Shown here in pieces: positions 50,401 through 61,389 of a stretch of DNA of 64,000 nt. Source of the stretch: Branchiostoma floridae (taxonomy: Eukaryota > Chordata > Leptocardii > Amphioxiformes > Branchiostomatidae); assembly GCF_000003815.2 (NCBI RefSeq), contig NW_023365716.1:1596060-1660059 (forward strand), in the 5' to 3' direction. Position 1 is the stretch's first letter. Each line of letters begins with the position of its first letter. Under the pieces are notes generated by a model. It saw nothing but the letters and a program-made list of their open reading frames with translations. It was not told the DNA's origin and did not search any database. The translations under genes were made by a program, and so were the position numbers.

Positions 50401-50440
50401 TGGCTTTATTGACATAAAATTCAATATTTATATACCTATT

Positions 50441-51283
50441 GGGCCACGTTGATTTGATTATATGGATGACATCCGCGCTCGCACCAATCTTCGGCCATTT
50501 CCAGAAAAAAAAAGTTTTCGACCACACAATAAATTGTGCAAAGCAGCTGTAAAATGAGCACAAATATTCTGTAGATTGAAAAAAAGTATCAGAAAACAGA
50601 TAACTAATGCCATAGAATGCCAAAATGAATCTAAAGTCAAAGAATAAGATGTGAAAGGACAGAAAGAAAAAAAAAATCTATTGTTGGTTGGGGGAGGTAC
50701 CAGTACAGAAAATTCAGGTCCAGAGGATCATTTCCAGGTCCGGACATGAACCTGGACCTTATTGTCTGTGAAACTGGCAATACTCAAAACAATGGTAATT
50801 GGTCAATTTTGCTACGACTCCCACTGCATTTTAAAATCCCATCTCAATGTAATAAAGGCTAACTGTCTCTGTACCTTTGACTGTAGAAATTTGGTGCAAT
50901 TGACTATAAACTCTACTTGACTTCGCTCTTGTTGTCTTCTTGGCCCCTGGTAAGACCCCAAATGCCTGCCGACATAGTATGTCCATTTTGTAATTGGCGA
51001 AACCTGTTCCTCTGTTTTTTTTTCAGGTCTGTTTTTGCGGATTGGTCCAAGAAGAAAAAAATGTTTTGCAGCCGTATGATGTACTGGTCCCTACCCCTAA
51101 CTGTTGGTATACCATACTATGTGTGTTTAGTCCTACAAACATGTATGTTCAACCTTCCTGGCCACTTTGATTTCATACTGAAGGCAACTTTTTTTTTTGG
51201 CCAAACTTTTTTTTCATCGCTCGCTCGCATCAGTTTTGGAGTTCCCGGAGGATGTCATCCATATAATCAAATCAACATGGCCT
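50441..51283. mobile_element. ~840-bp nonautonomous DNA element with ~33-bp inverted ends
   Basis: GGGCCACGTTGATTTGATTA..GGATGACATCC at the left and its inverse (GGATGTCATCC..AATCAACATGGCC) at the right. TATT occurs on both flanks. The related ZNF-E upstream region (22150-22190) runs straight through this point. No transposase frame. Confidence 0.6.
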
Positions 51284-51568
51284 TATTTAAACTGGAAGGC
51301 TCTGTCAAAACTTGGAGACGGGGTCGCGGACAAATACTGTGTTCTGTGACCTTAGCTTGAGTTCTGCATCACCTGACCTGTGACGGGGCATGTTCGGGCA
51401 TGACGTACCCGCCATGACGCACGAGTGACGTAGGCTGCGAGTGACATCACCTCGAGCTTTACGTGAGTGCGGAAATAGCATGGAAATTACTAGTCTATTA
51501 TCGTTAACATTCATACGGATATCAGATCATTTAAACCGACACCAAATCATCAGTTTTGCCTACAATCA

Positions 51569-52429
51569 TTTAATTGTGAAAGATGTTTACAAAGTTACGC
51601 CAAGTTTTCAAACATTTTGATAGGATATACTAGTATATGGCTATAACTATAAGCACTTTAGCAAAACTTCGAATACAGACTACGACTGTTTAAGTAAATC
51701 AAGTCAATACTGCTATATGCATACTATACTCAATGCTGATTATTTCAAGCGTGAGGTTATTCAATCGAAAAGACTTGTCTAAAGCAGGTAAATATAACGC
51801 TGTTAAAAAGCGTTTAGATTCTATGATGCTATGATCACCGACATTTATAAAGACCATGTAAAGTCAGTGCAAGAGTACTGAAACTATACGTACAGAACCA
51901 ACATCGGTCCGGTCCGGCACATATGCTACAATCTTCGCAATCTCACTGGGACATGTCTGCCTCTCATCTCTCATGTAGAATTCCTTACCACAGAGTAGCC
52001 ACATGAGATTACATATTCTCACGTTTCAAAGTTGTATGCTCTACACTTGTCACCAGAATGTGCTCTTATATTTGAAAAAGATCCTGCTAGTTACCTTGCC
52101 CCCCCCCCCCAAATGACCATGTGAAGGGACTATGTAGGTAGGTAAGGCTGTTTGCTGTGCATTTGTAACAGTTGCCACACTTGTAAATTTAGTTTGTTTC
52201 GTATGTCTTCTGAAAAGTAAATAAAGGTGAGATGTCCTAGATGCAAAAAGTAACACTAAAATAGTTATAGATGTATTTTTTCTCTTGTGGGTTCTTGTAT
52301 GCTTGGCTATTTAGACATTTGAGTTGCTCCGTACCCGCACACTCCGCACATCTAGGTAATTTTACCGGTATGGTTGCTTACATGTCAGTAAAAGATGGAT
52401 TTCTTTGCAAAAGAATAGTCACACTGGCC
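51569..52429 (-). other. 3' UTR of ZNF-L with variant poly(A) signal and fossil fingers
   Basis: The E/F-type poly(A) context is present, but the hexamer is ATTAAA (51569-51574) instead of AATAAA. Finger relics lie at ~52210-52429, including the TAG-MC junction (CTAGGTAA on plus at ~52352). Confidence 0.45.
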
Positions 52430-52855
52430 TCACTTGTAGGGTTTCTCTCCTGAATGGGTTCTCATGTGTCGGGATAAGACAGACTTTTGAGTTGTTCTGT
52501 ACCCACACTCCCCACACATGTAGGGTTTCTCACCGGTGTGTTTTCTTAGGTGTCGGTCCAAGTGGGATTTCTCTGTAGCAGAATAGTCACACTGGTCACA
52601 CATGTAGGGTTTCTCTCCTGAGTGGGTTCTCATATGTCGGGATAAGTCAGACTTGTAAGCTGTCCTGTACCCACACTCCCCACACTTGTAGGGTTTTTCT
52701 CCTGTGTGAGTTCTCATATGTTTGGATAAGTCAGACTTTTGAACTGATCTGTACCCACACTCCCCACACGTGTAGGGTTTCTCACCGGTGTGTTTTCTTA
52801 GATGTTGGTCCAAAGTAGATTTTTGTGCTGCAGAATAGTCACACTGGTCACATTT
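52430..52855 (-). pseudogene. ZNF-L, five fingers beyond a nonsense codon
   Basis: In frame with the upstream CDS: CDQC, CGEC, CGEC, CDQC, CGEC fingers with intact Cys/His and HTGEKP linkers, ending HSGEKPYK-TGA. They are separated from the first five fingers only by TAC to TAA at 52856-52858. The good preservation suggests the nonsense change is recent, polymorphic, or a sequence error. Confidence 0.85.
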
Positions 52856-53815
52856 TTAGGGTTTCTCTCCTGTATGGGTTCTCATGTGTCGAGATAAGCT
52901 TTCTTTATGAGTTGTCCTGAACCCACACTCCCCACACATGTAGGGTTTCTCCCCAGTATGTTTTCTTAGATGTTTGTCCAAGTTGGATTTATGTGCAGCA
53001 GCATACTCACACTGGTCACATTTGTAAGGCTTCTCTCCTGTATGGGTTTTCATATGTAGGGATAATGTACACCTTTGAGCTGTCCTGAACCCGCACTCCC
53101 CACACATGTAGGGTTTCTCACCGGTGTGCTTTCTTAGGTGTCGGTTCAAGTGGGATTTGTGTGCTGCAGAATAGTCGCACTGGTCACACTTGTAGGGTTT
53201 CTCTCCCGTATGGGTCCTCATGTGTACGGATAAGTTAGACCTTTCAGCCGTTCTGTACCCACACTCCCCACACATGTAGGGTTTCTCACCGGTGTGTTTA
53301 ATAACATGCCTTCCTACCTTGCCTCTCTCCTGTACCTGTGAGGTTGATGTGTTGTCAGGTTGGGGAAAGTTCACATCACACGTTTCCTGCTGCAGGCCCA
53401 TGTCTGTTGTCTGGGTCTCCCTGCTGTCACTCTCCTTTCCGGGGTGTCTGGTATCGTCCATCTCATTCCCAGGGTGTCTAGAATTTCCAGCACACAAGTT
53501 TGCAGTAGAAACCTCACAGCTGTGTTCTTCCGTTTCTGCTCTTACACCGCGCGTGTTGTCCCTTTCCTCCTCCTGCTGCCGTCCCGTGTCTGTTGTCTGC
53601 TCCCAACTGTTGTAAGTCTCGTTCCATGGATGTCCGGTTGGCTGGTAGTCGTAGGTTTCCTGGTCCTCACTGTGCGTTTCCTGGCACAGCACGTTCTCTT
53701 GCCCATCCTGTTGCCATCCAGTGTCTCCTGTCGGCTCCTCTTTGATGTCCGTCTCGCTCACAGTTTGTTCCGCATGAAGGTCTTTACTAGGCGGCAGACA
53801 CATGGACCCCGCCAT
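52856..53815 (-). CDS. ZNF-L, type I C2H2 zinc-finger protein, 5 fingers before a nonsense codon
   Basis: 319 residues from MAGSMCLPPSKDLHAEQ behind the acceptor CATTTTAG|TG. The N-terminus (1-179) has DIKEEPTGDTGWQQ, VRAE (second SUMO-type Lys lost) and RETQTTDMGLQQETC; the linker is slightly shortened (SQVQERGKV). Five fingers run from ~180. The stop replaces the Tyr that opens finger 6. Sister to ZNF-I in N-terminus and intron. Intron 1 (to 54713) contains a 267-N gap. Confidence 0.87.
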   Translation of the reverse strand: MAGSMCLPPSKDLHAEQTVSETDIKEEPTGDTGWQQDGQENVLCQETHSEDQETYDYQPTGHPWNETYNSWEQTTDTGRQQEEERDNTRGVRAETEEHSCEVSTANLCAGNSRHPGNEMDDTRHPGKESDSRETQTTDMGLQQETCDVNFPQPDNTSTSQVQERGKVGRHVIKHTGEKPYMCGECGYRTAERSNLSVHMRTHTGEKPYKCDQCDYSAAHKSHLNRHLRKHTGEKPYMCGECGFRTAQRCTLSLHMKTHTGEKPYKCDQCEYAAAHKSNLDKHLRKHTGEKPYMCGECGFRTTHKESLSRHMRTHTGEKP

Positions 53816-54134
53816 CACTAAAATGATGATAAGAAAATAAAAAAAAGTTCATTAAACTCTTTTACAAACGAGATGAAGGGTGTAAAGTTAAAGAAGTGGA
53901 CCCGTATTAGGTCCTCAATTGTGTTTACAGCAACAAGATTTGGATATATCATAGGGGATAAACAACATAGTTCATAATTATTTAATACAGGCACTTACTG
54001 ACTCATAGTAAAAACTGAATACATGTATACAACACAGCAATGCAGGCACATAGAAACATAACAATCTGTATCTGTATCTATATAGCCGGTATAACCGCCA
54101 TTCGGCGTAACACACCAGCTAAACCTATATAACA

Positions 54135-54401
54135 NNNNNNNNNNNNNNNNNNNNNNNNNNNNNNNNNNNNNNNNNNNNNNNNNNNNNNNNNNNNNNNNNN
54201 NNNNNNNNNNNNNNNNNNNNNNNNNNNNNNNNNNNNNNNNNNNNNNNNNNNNNNNNNNNNNNNNNNNNNNNNNNNNNNNNNNNNNNNNNNNNNNNNNNNN
54301 NNNNNNNNNNNNNNNNNNNNNNNNNNNNNNNNNNNNNNNNNNNNNNNNNNNNNNNNNNNNNNNNNNNNNNNNNNNNNNNNNNNNNNNNNNNNNNNNNNNN
54401 N
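54135..54401. other. Assembly gap (267 N) in ZNF-L intron 1
   Basis: A run of N directly after a single CR1-tail unit (54067-54120). The paralogous intron of ZNF-I continues across this point without interruption. Confidence 0.95.
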
Positions 54402-54713
54402 TGCGCCCCGACGGGGTTGATTTCCATATATAGCTATAGCTGTGCACCAATAAAATGGTGGGTAGGTCACTACTAGGAAAAGTTTCGCATTATGGTGCAC
54501 GAATATAACGATCGTCACTTAATCTATCATTCTTATTATAAAATACTACATTTTTGTTATGTCTGACAGTATAGGATATTTGAGATACAAAATGACATTT
54601 GGCTTTGAATGCCCCCCTCCCCATCGACTACCGATCGCAAATACACTTCTAATTCTAATTTACCACCCAACAAACACCAACCCGGCCGCTTTAACGACAA
54701 TTACAGGTCTTAC

Positions 54714-54915
54714 CTGTAGGTCAATGGTAGTTAGCGGTCTCCCAGACTCCTACAAATCGGTAAAAATCGCGTCAGTTTGGAGGATATGAAAAACGCAAGA
54801 CGAGCCACAAAACAAGATGGCGGACGTCAGCTCTCACTAATGGGGTAAAGGTGAAAGGTCACAAACCTGATACTCCATGCGTCAAACCACAGATCGCCGC
54901 ATAACGCTTTACTCT
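54714..54915 (-). promoter_or_regulatory. Promoter and noncoding exon 1 of ZNF-L
   Basis: The splice donor is at 54713/54714. CAAGATGGCGGACGTCAGCT lies at 54813-54832 (exact YY1 core), with AGGTGA-A-AGGTCA. The intronic G-run is at ~54610-54623. The spacer 54916-55377 shows nothing else. Confidence 0.62.
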
Positions 54916-55377
54916 CTGGTTTAAACCTAGCAAAAATAACGCTATAAATGAGATAGTTGCGGTTATTATTCAGGTATTTTATGAAAGAGTAATAAAAAAA
55001 CGTAATGTATATATTCTAACACTAATGTAGATTTCTTGATAAACATAACAATTGTTCTACCTCAATTTATACATCTCAGGTTAGGTTTTGACGGTTAGGC
55101 CAAGCCAGGCTGAACCATAAATGCACAGAATTTCTTCTTCATTTCACGTTTAGATCTTGAAACACTGCTGCCACAAGGATGCTACTGGACTACGGTTCAA
55201 ATCAACACCTTGTGTTTTGCTTGGGCTACACTTCTTCCGAGAAATTATGTCATTTTTTTTCTGTCAAAATATTTCGCCATGGTAGGAAATGTCCACATTT
55301 CTTAAGCCGCGAAGGCAAGGGAGTCAAAATTATCAGACGATACAAACCAACACATTACTGCCTTTGATTACAGTTTC

Positions 55378-58300
55378 TTTATTTTGAATTAAATTTACAA
55401 AAATTACGTTAAGTTTTTTTACATGTCAATATCATCTATTTTGCTATAAGCTTAAACGGTTTATGGACGTTTCGCCCGATGGATCTTTCGCCCGTAGTCG
55501 TTTCGCCCGGTATAGAGACGGTTCGCCAGGTAAAAGGACGGTTCGCCCGATATGAGGTGCCGTGGGTCTTGGACGATTCGCCCGGTGGCTATTCATTCAT
55601 GGTTTTGCTGTGTTTTGAACATTTCAATAAAGAATGTAACAAATTGTATCCCCTTGTTAATTCTACCCGAGAAACGATACATTTATCGAGGAGTTACTTA
55701 GTAACTTACGCCCGTACAGGTAAATACATGACGTTACCCATAACGACTCCCAGCAAAACTTCGATATCGAACGAATTCAGTTGCAATCATAGCACACACA
55801 CAATCTTATATCCGCGTAGTGGTATCATTACATAAGTTACGTGAGATAACAATTCTAACAAAGAAGTTTTTAAACCAGTAAGCTCAGAGTCGCGCAGGCG
55901 CCCACAACAAACACTAATTTATAGGCAACAAAATCGTCTGCGTCTGTTTGTCAAATAATGGCGTTGGCTTCACAATTGAGAAAGCGCGTTCTTATCTAGA
56001 AATTGAGTCCATGAATCAGACACAGAAAGAAAACCTTGTTAGTGTGTCGCTCTCTCGCCGTAAACACCAAACAAATTCAAAATGGCGTCACTGGCTTGGC
56101 TGATAAATCCCGTCACACAATGCGGTCTAATACCGTGTATACTGCTATTTGATTGTACTCTCCAAGCAAAGGAGAAATAGCAAAGATTAATAATGGCAAA
56201 GGTACCAAAAAAACCATGTAGGACATATGTACAGATATGATTCACAATTTTGGTGTTGAAAAGCGCCGACAAACTTAGCGAGAATACGATACGATATAGT
56301 CGAGAGGATTGTAGTATACTAGTAGTGCTCGGCCGTTAGCAGGACTTACATTGTACCCTTTTGCAAAGTATTACCCAATCATTGTATGTTGCTTGTTTCT
56401 GTGTGTCCTAGCTAGGGACTTCTGAAAAGCAGGCAACAGCCTGAGTGATGTTTCCCTGGTAAAATGAAATAGAATGAAAAAAAAAATGAAAATGTAATGT
56501 ATTGAAACAAGAAACAACATGGCGGCGATGTTTACACAAGCTATCCCATGAGGCCATGCGTTTTGCGATATGTTTGTTTGAACAAGGAGGTGTGTGTGTG
56601 TGTGTACTAAAATTGCTAGCTTATAAAAAAAAAACTTGTTGTTTTTGTCTTGGAGATTTCATGAAGTACTTGGGGAGGTTGGTTCGAATCTACATGTTTT
56701 GTGTGTTGCTGCTATTTTCAATATTTTATATTTCTAAACTACCAGAGTTGCAAACTGCAGGATGTTTTGCTGAGAAACTATGTCCAAGAACTTATCTGTA
56801 AATAATAGAATGAGTCCCAACGACTTTTCTGAACATTTACGCTTTAGAGTTCATAGTTCCTCATCAAATGATCAAATAACTAAGTGCCCCAATAAAATAT
56901 TTCCTTCGTCTATCTATTGCGTTTATTTTGACTGCCGCAGTCTACGTAGACGTCACCATAGTACACGTAACATAATAGGGTTCAATCAGAGATTTACCGA
57001 AATGGCTGACGGGATGTTGTAAACCACGCCAAGCGAGTCGCCATTTTGATTCCTTTGTTTGGATTTTGCAGCTCGAAAGGCGGCCCAGAGTTTGAAACTT
57101 TTAGCGTAATTTGTGGAAACAAGTGTCAAGTAAGAAGGCGAAGAATTTACCTCTCCCATATCTACCCTCCTTTAACTCAAAATGTGAAACGAACATTTTT
57201 TCGGTATGCAGGAGTTGTCTTTGTCGGAAGCTTGTTGTTGGATGCCCACGACTGTGCGACCCGGGCATTGATATGATTATGTTTTTTGTTTATTACATCA
57301 AGGAGGTTAACCTCCTTGATTACATGTACTAGTATTTTTCCACTTGAGTAAAAGTCGCTATAACATCTATTGTCCCAGGTAAAAATATCAGTATATGTAA
57401 TGTAAAGCTTGTAACTGAAATTAGTTCGATGTTTAGCTAGTTGCGGGACCAAGGAGGCGAGACCTAGTAGTCTATTAGAAATTATGGTAGCGGATGACGT
57501 ATTGCATGGTTATTTTACCGGCTAGGGCAACTATATCTGTGTTTTGGACATCTTTCCGCAGGCGTCAGTGAATAAAGATAAACAAACTGACACTATTAAA
57601 TCGGCATACGTATCTATAATACTAGTACATTTGTATCTACATTGGGCCAAGGAGGTTCGGGCGAATCGTCTTCGGGCGAAAGATCCAATTCGAGCGAAAA
57701 GTTCCCGGGCGAAACATCCATCGGGCGAAACGTCTGCGGGCGAAACATCCATCGGGCGAAACGTCCTGTTAAACGCTACGAATACAAAACATGTATAGCA
57801 AACTGTACACATAGGTGCATATTAAGTATATAATTGGGAATGTTACATCCTTCTATCAAATAAAGTAGACTAAAGCATGCGAACATACAAAAATATTCCA
57901 GTATTCAAATCGATACCGACATGTGTACATTGAATGAAAAAAACAAACAAATATCATACCGAAACTACTTCAAGTCTATATCATCTTTACAGTCCGATTT
58001 AAAAAAGGCTTTCTTACATAAATGTTACTAACAAATAAGCGGTCAACACAAAAGAAAGGAGCACAGTTATCATGGCTACTATCTTATGTACAAAACCTAC
58101 ATCTATAGAGTTTTAGGTGTAACTATATCTGTTGTACCTACATCTATAGAGTTTTAGGTGTAACTATATCTATGTATGTGGCAGTACTTTACGTTTGGGA
58201 CTGCATTGTTAGCAGCGACACCTAGCTGCAGTTCAAAGTGAACCTCTATATCTGTCGCCTGTATGAGTATGGATCAGGCTGGCTACCTTGCCCCATGACC

Positions 58301-58575
58301 TAGATGTCAAGGGACTATGTAAGTGGGTACATCTGTTTACTGTACATTCGTCACACTTGTAGATTGTTTGTTCCGTATGTCTTCCGTATACATGAAAAGT
58401 AGATAACGGTGAGATTTCCTTGCTGTAAAGTAGTTACACTGATAACACCTATATGGTTTCTCTCCTCTGTGGGTTCTTATATACTTGGCCTTTTAGACAT
58501 TTGAGTTGTCCTGTTCCAGCACACTTTGCACGTTTGGGTCATTTTACTGGTGTGCTTTCTTACAACAGAATATAG
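55378..58575 (-). other. 3' region of ZNF-M with poly(A) signal, interrupted by a 2.3-kb element
   Basis: AATAAA on the minus strand at 55378-55383. Between it and the stop lie an inverted-repeat transposon (55457-57772) and then B/G-type 3' UTR sequence (57790-58300) with fossil fingers (~58400-58575). In this copy the ancestral TAG of the KKT-TAG-MC junction reads CAA. Confidence 0.5.
55457..57772. mobile_element. 2.3-kb DNA element with TTTCGCCCG-rich inverted ends
   Basis: The left end has repeated GGACGTTTCGCCCGATGG-type units (55457-55600). The right end has the inverse, GGGCGAAACRTCCATC units (57655-57772). TTAAAC on both sides fits a 6-bp target duplication: the empty site in ZNF-G (29284-29304) reads AAGCTTATACGCTACGAATA without the insert. 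The interior has a perfect 24-bp palindrome (57297-57320) and no recognisable transposase. Superfamily unassigned. Confidence 0.7.
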
Positions 58576-59823
58576 TCACCTGTAGGGGTTTTCTCCTGTA
58601 TGTGTTTTCATGTGTCGGGATAAGGTAGATCTTTGGGCTGCCCTGTAGCCACACTCCCCACACATGTAGGGTTTCTCACCGGTGTGTTTTCTTACGTGCT
58701 TGTCCAAATCGAATTTGTTTGCAAAGCCATAGTCACACTGGTCACACTTGTAGGGTTTTTGCCCTGTATGGGTTCTCATGTGGCGGGATAAGGAAGACCT
58801 TTGAGCCGCCCTGTAACCACACTCCCCACACATGTAGGGTTTCTCACCGGTGTGTTTTCTTACGTGCTTGTCCAAATCGAATTTGTTTGCAGCAGCATAG
58901 TCACACTGGTCACACTTGTAAGGTTTCTCTCCTGTGTGGGTTCTCATATGTCTGGATAAGTCACACTTTTGAGCCACCCTGTAACCACACTTCTCGCACA
59001 TGTAGGGTTGTTGACCAGTGTGTGTTACTTGGTGTTGATTCAAATGAGATTTCACTGCAGCCGAATAGTCACACTGGTCACACTTGTATGGTTTCTCTCC
59101 TGTATGAGTTCTCATATGTTTAGATAAGCTAGACTTTGCTGTTGTTCTGTACTCACACTCCCCACACTTGTAGGGTTTCTCTCCTGTATGAATTCTCAAA
59201 TGTTCGGCTAGATGAGACTTGTTACCTGTCCTGTACCCACACTCCCCACACATGTAGGCTTTCTCACCAGTGCGTTTAACCACATGCCTTCCGAAATCAC
59301 CTCTGCTCTCCTGTACCTGTGAGGTTGATGTGTTGCTAGGTTGGGGAAAGTTCACATCACACGTTTCCTGCTGCAGGCCCATGTCTGTTGTCTGGGTCTC
59401 CCTGCTGTCTATCTCCTTCCCAGGGTGTTCTGTACAGTCCATCTCCTTCCCAGGACGGTCTCTCTCCTTCCCAGGGTGTTCTCCAATACTAACAAAGCCA
59501 CAGCTGGACTCTTCAATTTCCGCTTTAACACCGCTCGTTTCGTCGTTTGGAGCGTCCCTTTTCTCGTCCTGCTGTCGTCCCGTGTCTGTTGTCTGCTCCC
59601 AACTGTTGTAAGTCTTGCTCCAAGGATACCCAGTTTGTTTGCTTTCATTGTGGTATTTGTAGGTTTCCTGGTCCTCACTGTACGTTTCCTGGCATAGCAC
59701 GTTCTCTTGTCCATCCTGTTGCCATGCAGTGTCTCCTGTCGGCTCCTCTTTGATGTGCGTCTCGTTCACAGTTTGTTCCGCATGAAGCTCTTTAACGGGA
59801 GGTACAGACGCGAACTCCGACAT
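58576..59823 (-). CDS. ZNF-M, type I C2H2 zinc-finger protein, 8 fingers
   Basis: 415 residues from MSEFASVPPVKELHAEQ behind the acceptor TCATTTTAG|AG. The N-terminus (1-189) carries HIKEEPTGDTAWQQ, QTTDTGRQQDEK, VKAEIEE, three PGKE units and IDSRETQTTDMGLQQ. Eight fingers run from ~190. Fingers 1-4 are nearly identical to ZNF-H fingers 1-4. Fingers 5-6 and 7-8 are a near-identical two-finger duplication (NKFDLDKHVRKH + AQRS[ST]LSRHM). It ends HTGENPYR-stop. Intron 1 is ~59826-60582. Confidence 0.93.
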   Translation of the reverse strand: MSEFASVPPVKELHAEQTVNETHIKEEPTGDTAWQQDGQENVLCQETYSEDQETYKYHNESKQTGYPWSKTYNSWEQTTDTGRQQDEKRDAPNDETSGVKAEIEESSCGFVSIGEHPGKERDRPGKEMDCTEHPGKEIDSRETQTTDMGLQQETCDVNFPQPSNTSTSQVQESRGDFGRHVVKRTGEKAYMCGECGYRTGNKSHLAEHLRIHTGEKPYKCGECEYRTTAKSSLSKHMRTHTGEKPYKCDQCDYSAAVKSHLNQHQVTHTGQQPYMCEKCGYRVAQKCDLSRHMRTHTGEKPYKCDQCDYAAANKFDLDKHVRKHTGEKPYMCGECGYRAAQRSSLSRHMRTHTGQKPYKCDQCDYGFANKFDLDKHVRKHTGEKPYMCGECGYRAAQRSTLSRHMKTHTGENPYR

Positions 59824-60582
59824 CTCTAAAATGATTATAAGAAAACAAGAAAGAGAAAAAAGAAACATAATTTTCATTTAATTATTTTACAAAGCAGAAA
59901 AGGGCGCAAATTCTTCAGTGAAAGTTTGTACCCATTTTAGCTCCTCAATTTTTTTTCAGTAACAATATTTGGATATGTTTTAATTAAGGGATACAATAAT
60001 ACATTAGTATTTCAGTCACGAATTGACTCCTAGTAAAACAGAATGCATACACAACACAACAATACAGACACATAGAAACATAACAATCTATATACGCATG
60101 CGCCTCCAAAGGGCTTTTACGTAATATCTTTCTGCCAGAATGAATATGACTTAAAGTAAGCGTAGACTGTACAATGGTGTAATAGAAGAGTGGACACCCA
60201 AATACATAATTTAGCACTGTTTACGCCATCTGGCATCACTTCACTGGCACTGTAGGCTCTTGGCAACTTTATTATGATGCAAAAATATTGACTGTTCATG
60301 TAAGGGCATGTGGCTATATAATACCGGATTGAAATGACTCCCATAGCTGCGCACCAAAAATGTGAACAATGTGCCGCACAAGGAAAAGTTCCGTATATTA
60401 TTTTGCACGTCACTTCATCTATCAGTTATGTTATTATATACAGCAATGTATTAATTTGATATCTCACTCAATATTTCATGCCCCCCTCCCCATCGACTAC
60501 AGAACGAAAACACGCCTCTAATTCTAATTCGTCGCTGAACAAACACCAACCGGGAAGCATTAACGACAATCACGGGTCTTAC

Positions 60583-60785
60583 CTGTAGGTCAATGGTAGA
60601 AGCGGTCTCCCAGACTCCTACAAATCGGTAAAAATCGCGTCAGTTTGGAGGATTTGAAAAACGCAAGACGAGACGAAAAACAAGATGGCGGACGTCAGCT
60701 CTCACTAATGGGGTAAAGGTGAAAGATTACAAACCTGATGCTAAATAGGTCAAACCACAGATCGCCGCATAGCGCTTTACTCTCC
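60583..60785 (-). promoter_or_regulatory. Promoter and noncoding exon 1 of ZNF-M (right end of the array)
   Basis: The splice donor is at 60582/60583. CAAGATGGCGGACGTCAGCT lies at 60681-60700. The DR1-like pair is degenerate (AGGTGA-A-AGATTA). The intronic G-run is at ~60480-60493. Sequence similarity to other units ends near 60855; 60855-61380 shows nothing I recognise. Confidence 0.6.
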
Positions 60786-61389
60786 TGGTTTTGAACCAAG
60801 CAAAAATAACGATATAAATGAAATAGTAGTGGTTATAATTCAAGTATTTTATGAAACTAGAAAGGCCGGTATTTGCTTAGGAGCAAATTCAGCTATTTTC
60901 ACTCCGCTCTCCCCTTTATGCAAAAAATGGACTTTTCCAAAATTGAAATTGAAAAATCCAATGTGAGTACTGTACGGTAATCAAACTTTTATTTCTTTAT
61001 TACAACACGCACACAGCATGCAAATGTTTCACACATTAACAAAGCAAGCACCGTTTTACTTCAAGAAAAAAAAATTATGTCACAAACGGAAATTTTCTAC
61101 AGATGCAACACGTTATGCGACCCTAAACGTTGGTATTATGTACCCACAGCAGACAATAGTGTGGTTATGATTAAAGTTTTCCTGCTTATTTACACAAGGC
61201 AAGGGCAATTACTGCACTTATTCAAGGTTGTCACAAGCATAACTAATCTTCATACAAGCAGACCTCTCCAAACAAACTGTACTACACTTTTAACTCTTTA
61301 CCAAGATATGCTTATTAGCCATTTTTAGCGAAGTGCAATTTAAAAAAAAAATCCAATTGGATATCATGGCTGTATTTGTAATGATAATG

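Noticed and set aside
55479-55835. 118-residue plus-strand open frame inside the TTTCGCCCG element
   Set aside because: Its start lies in the terminal repeats and it has no recognisable domain; likely chance.
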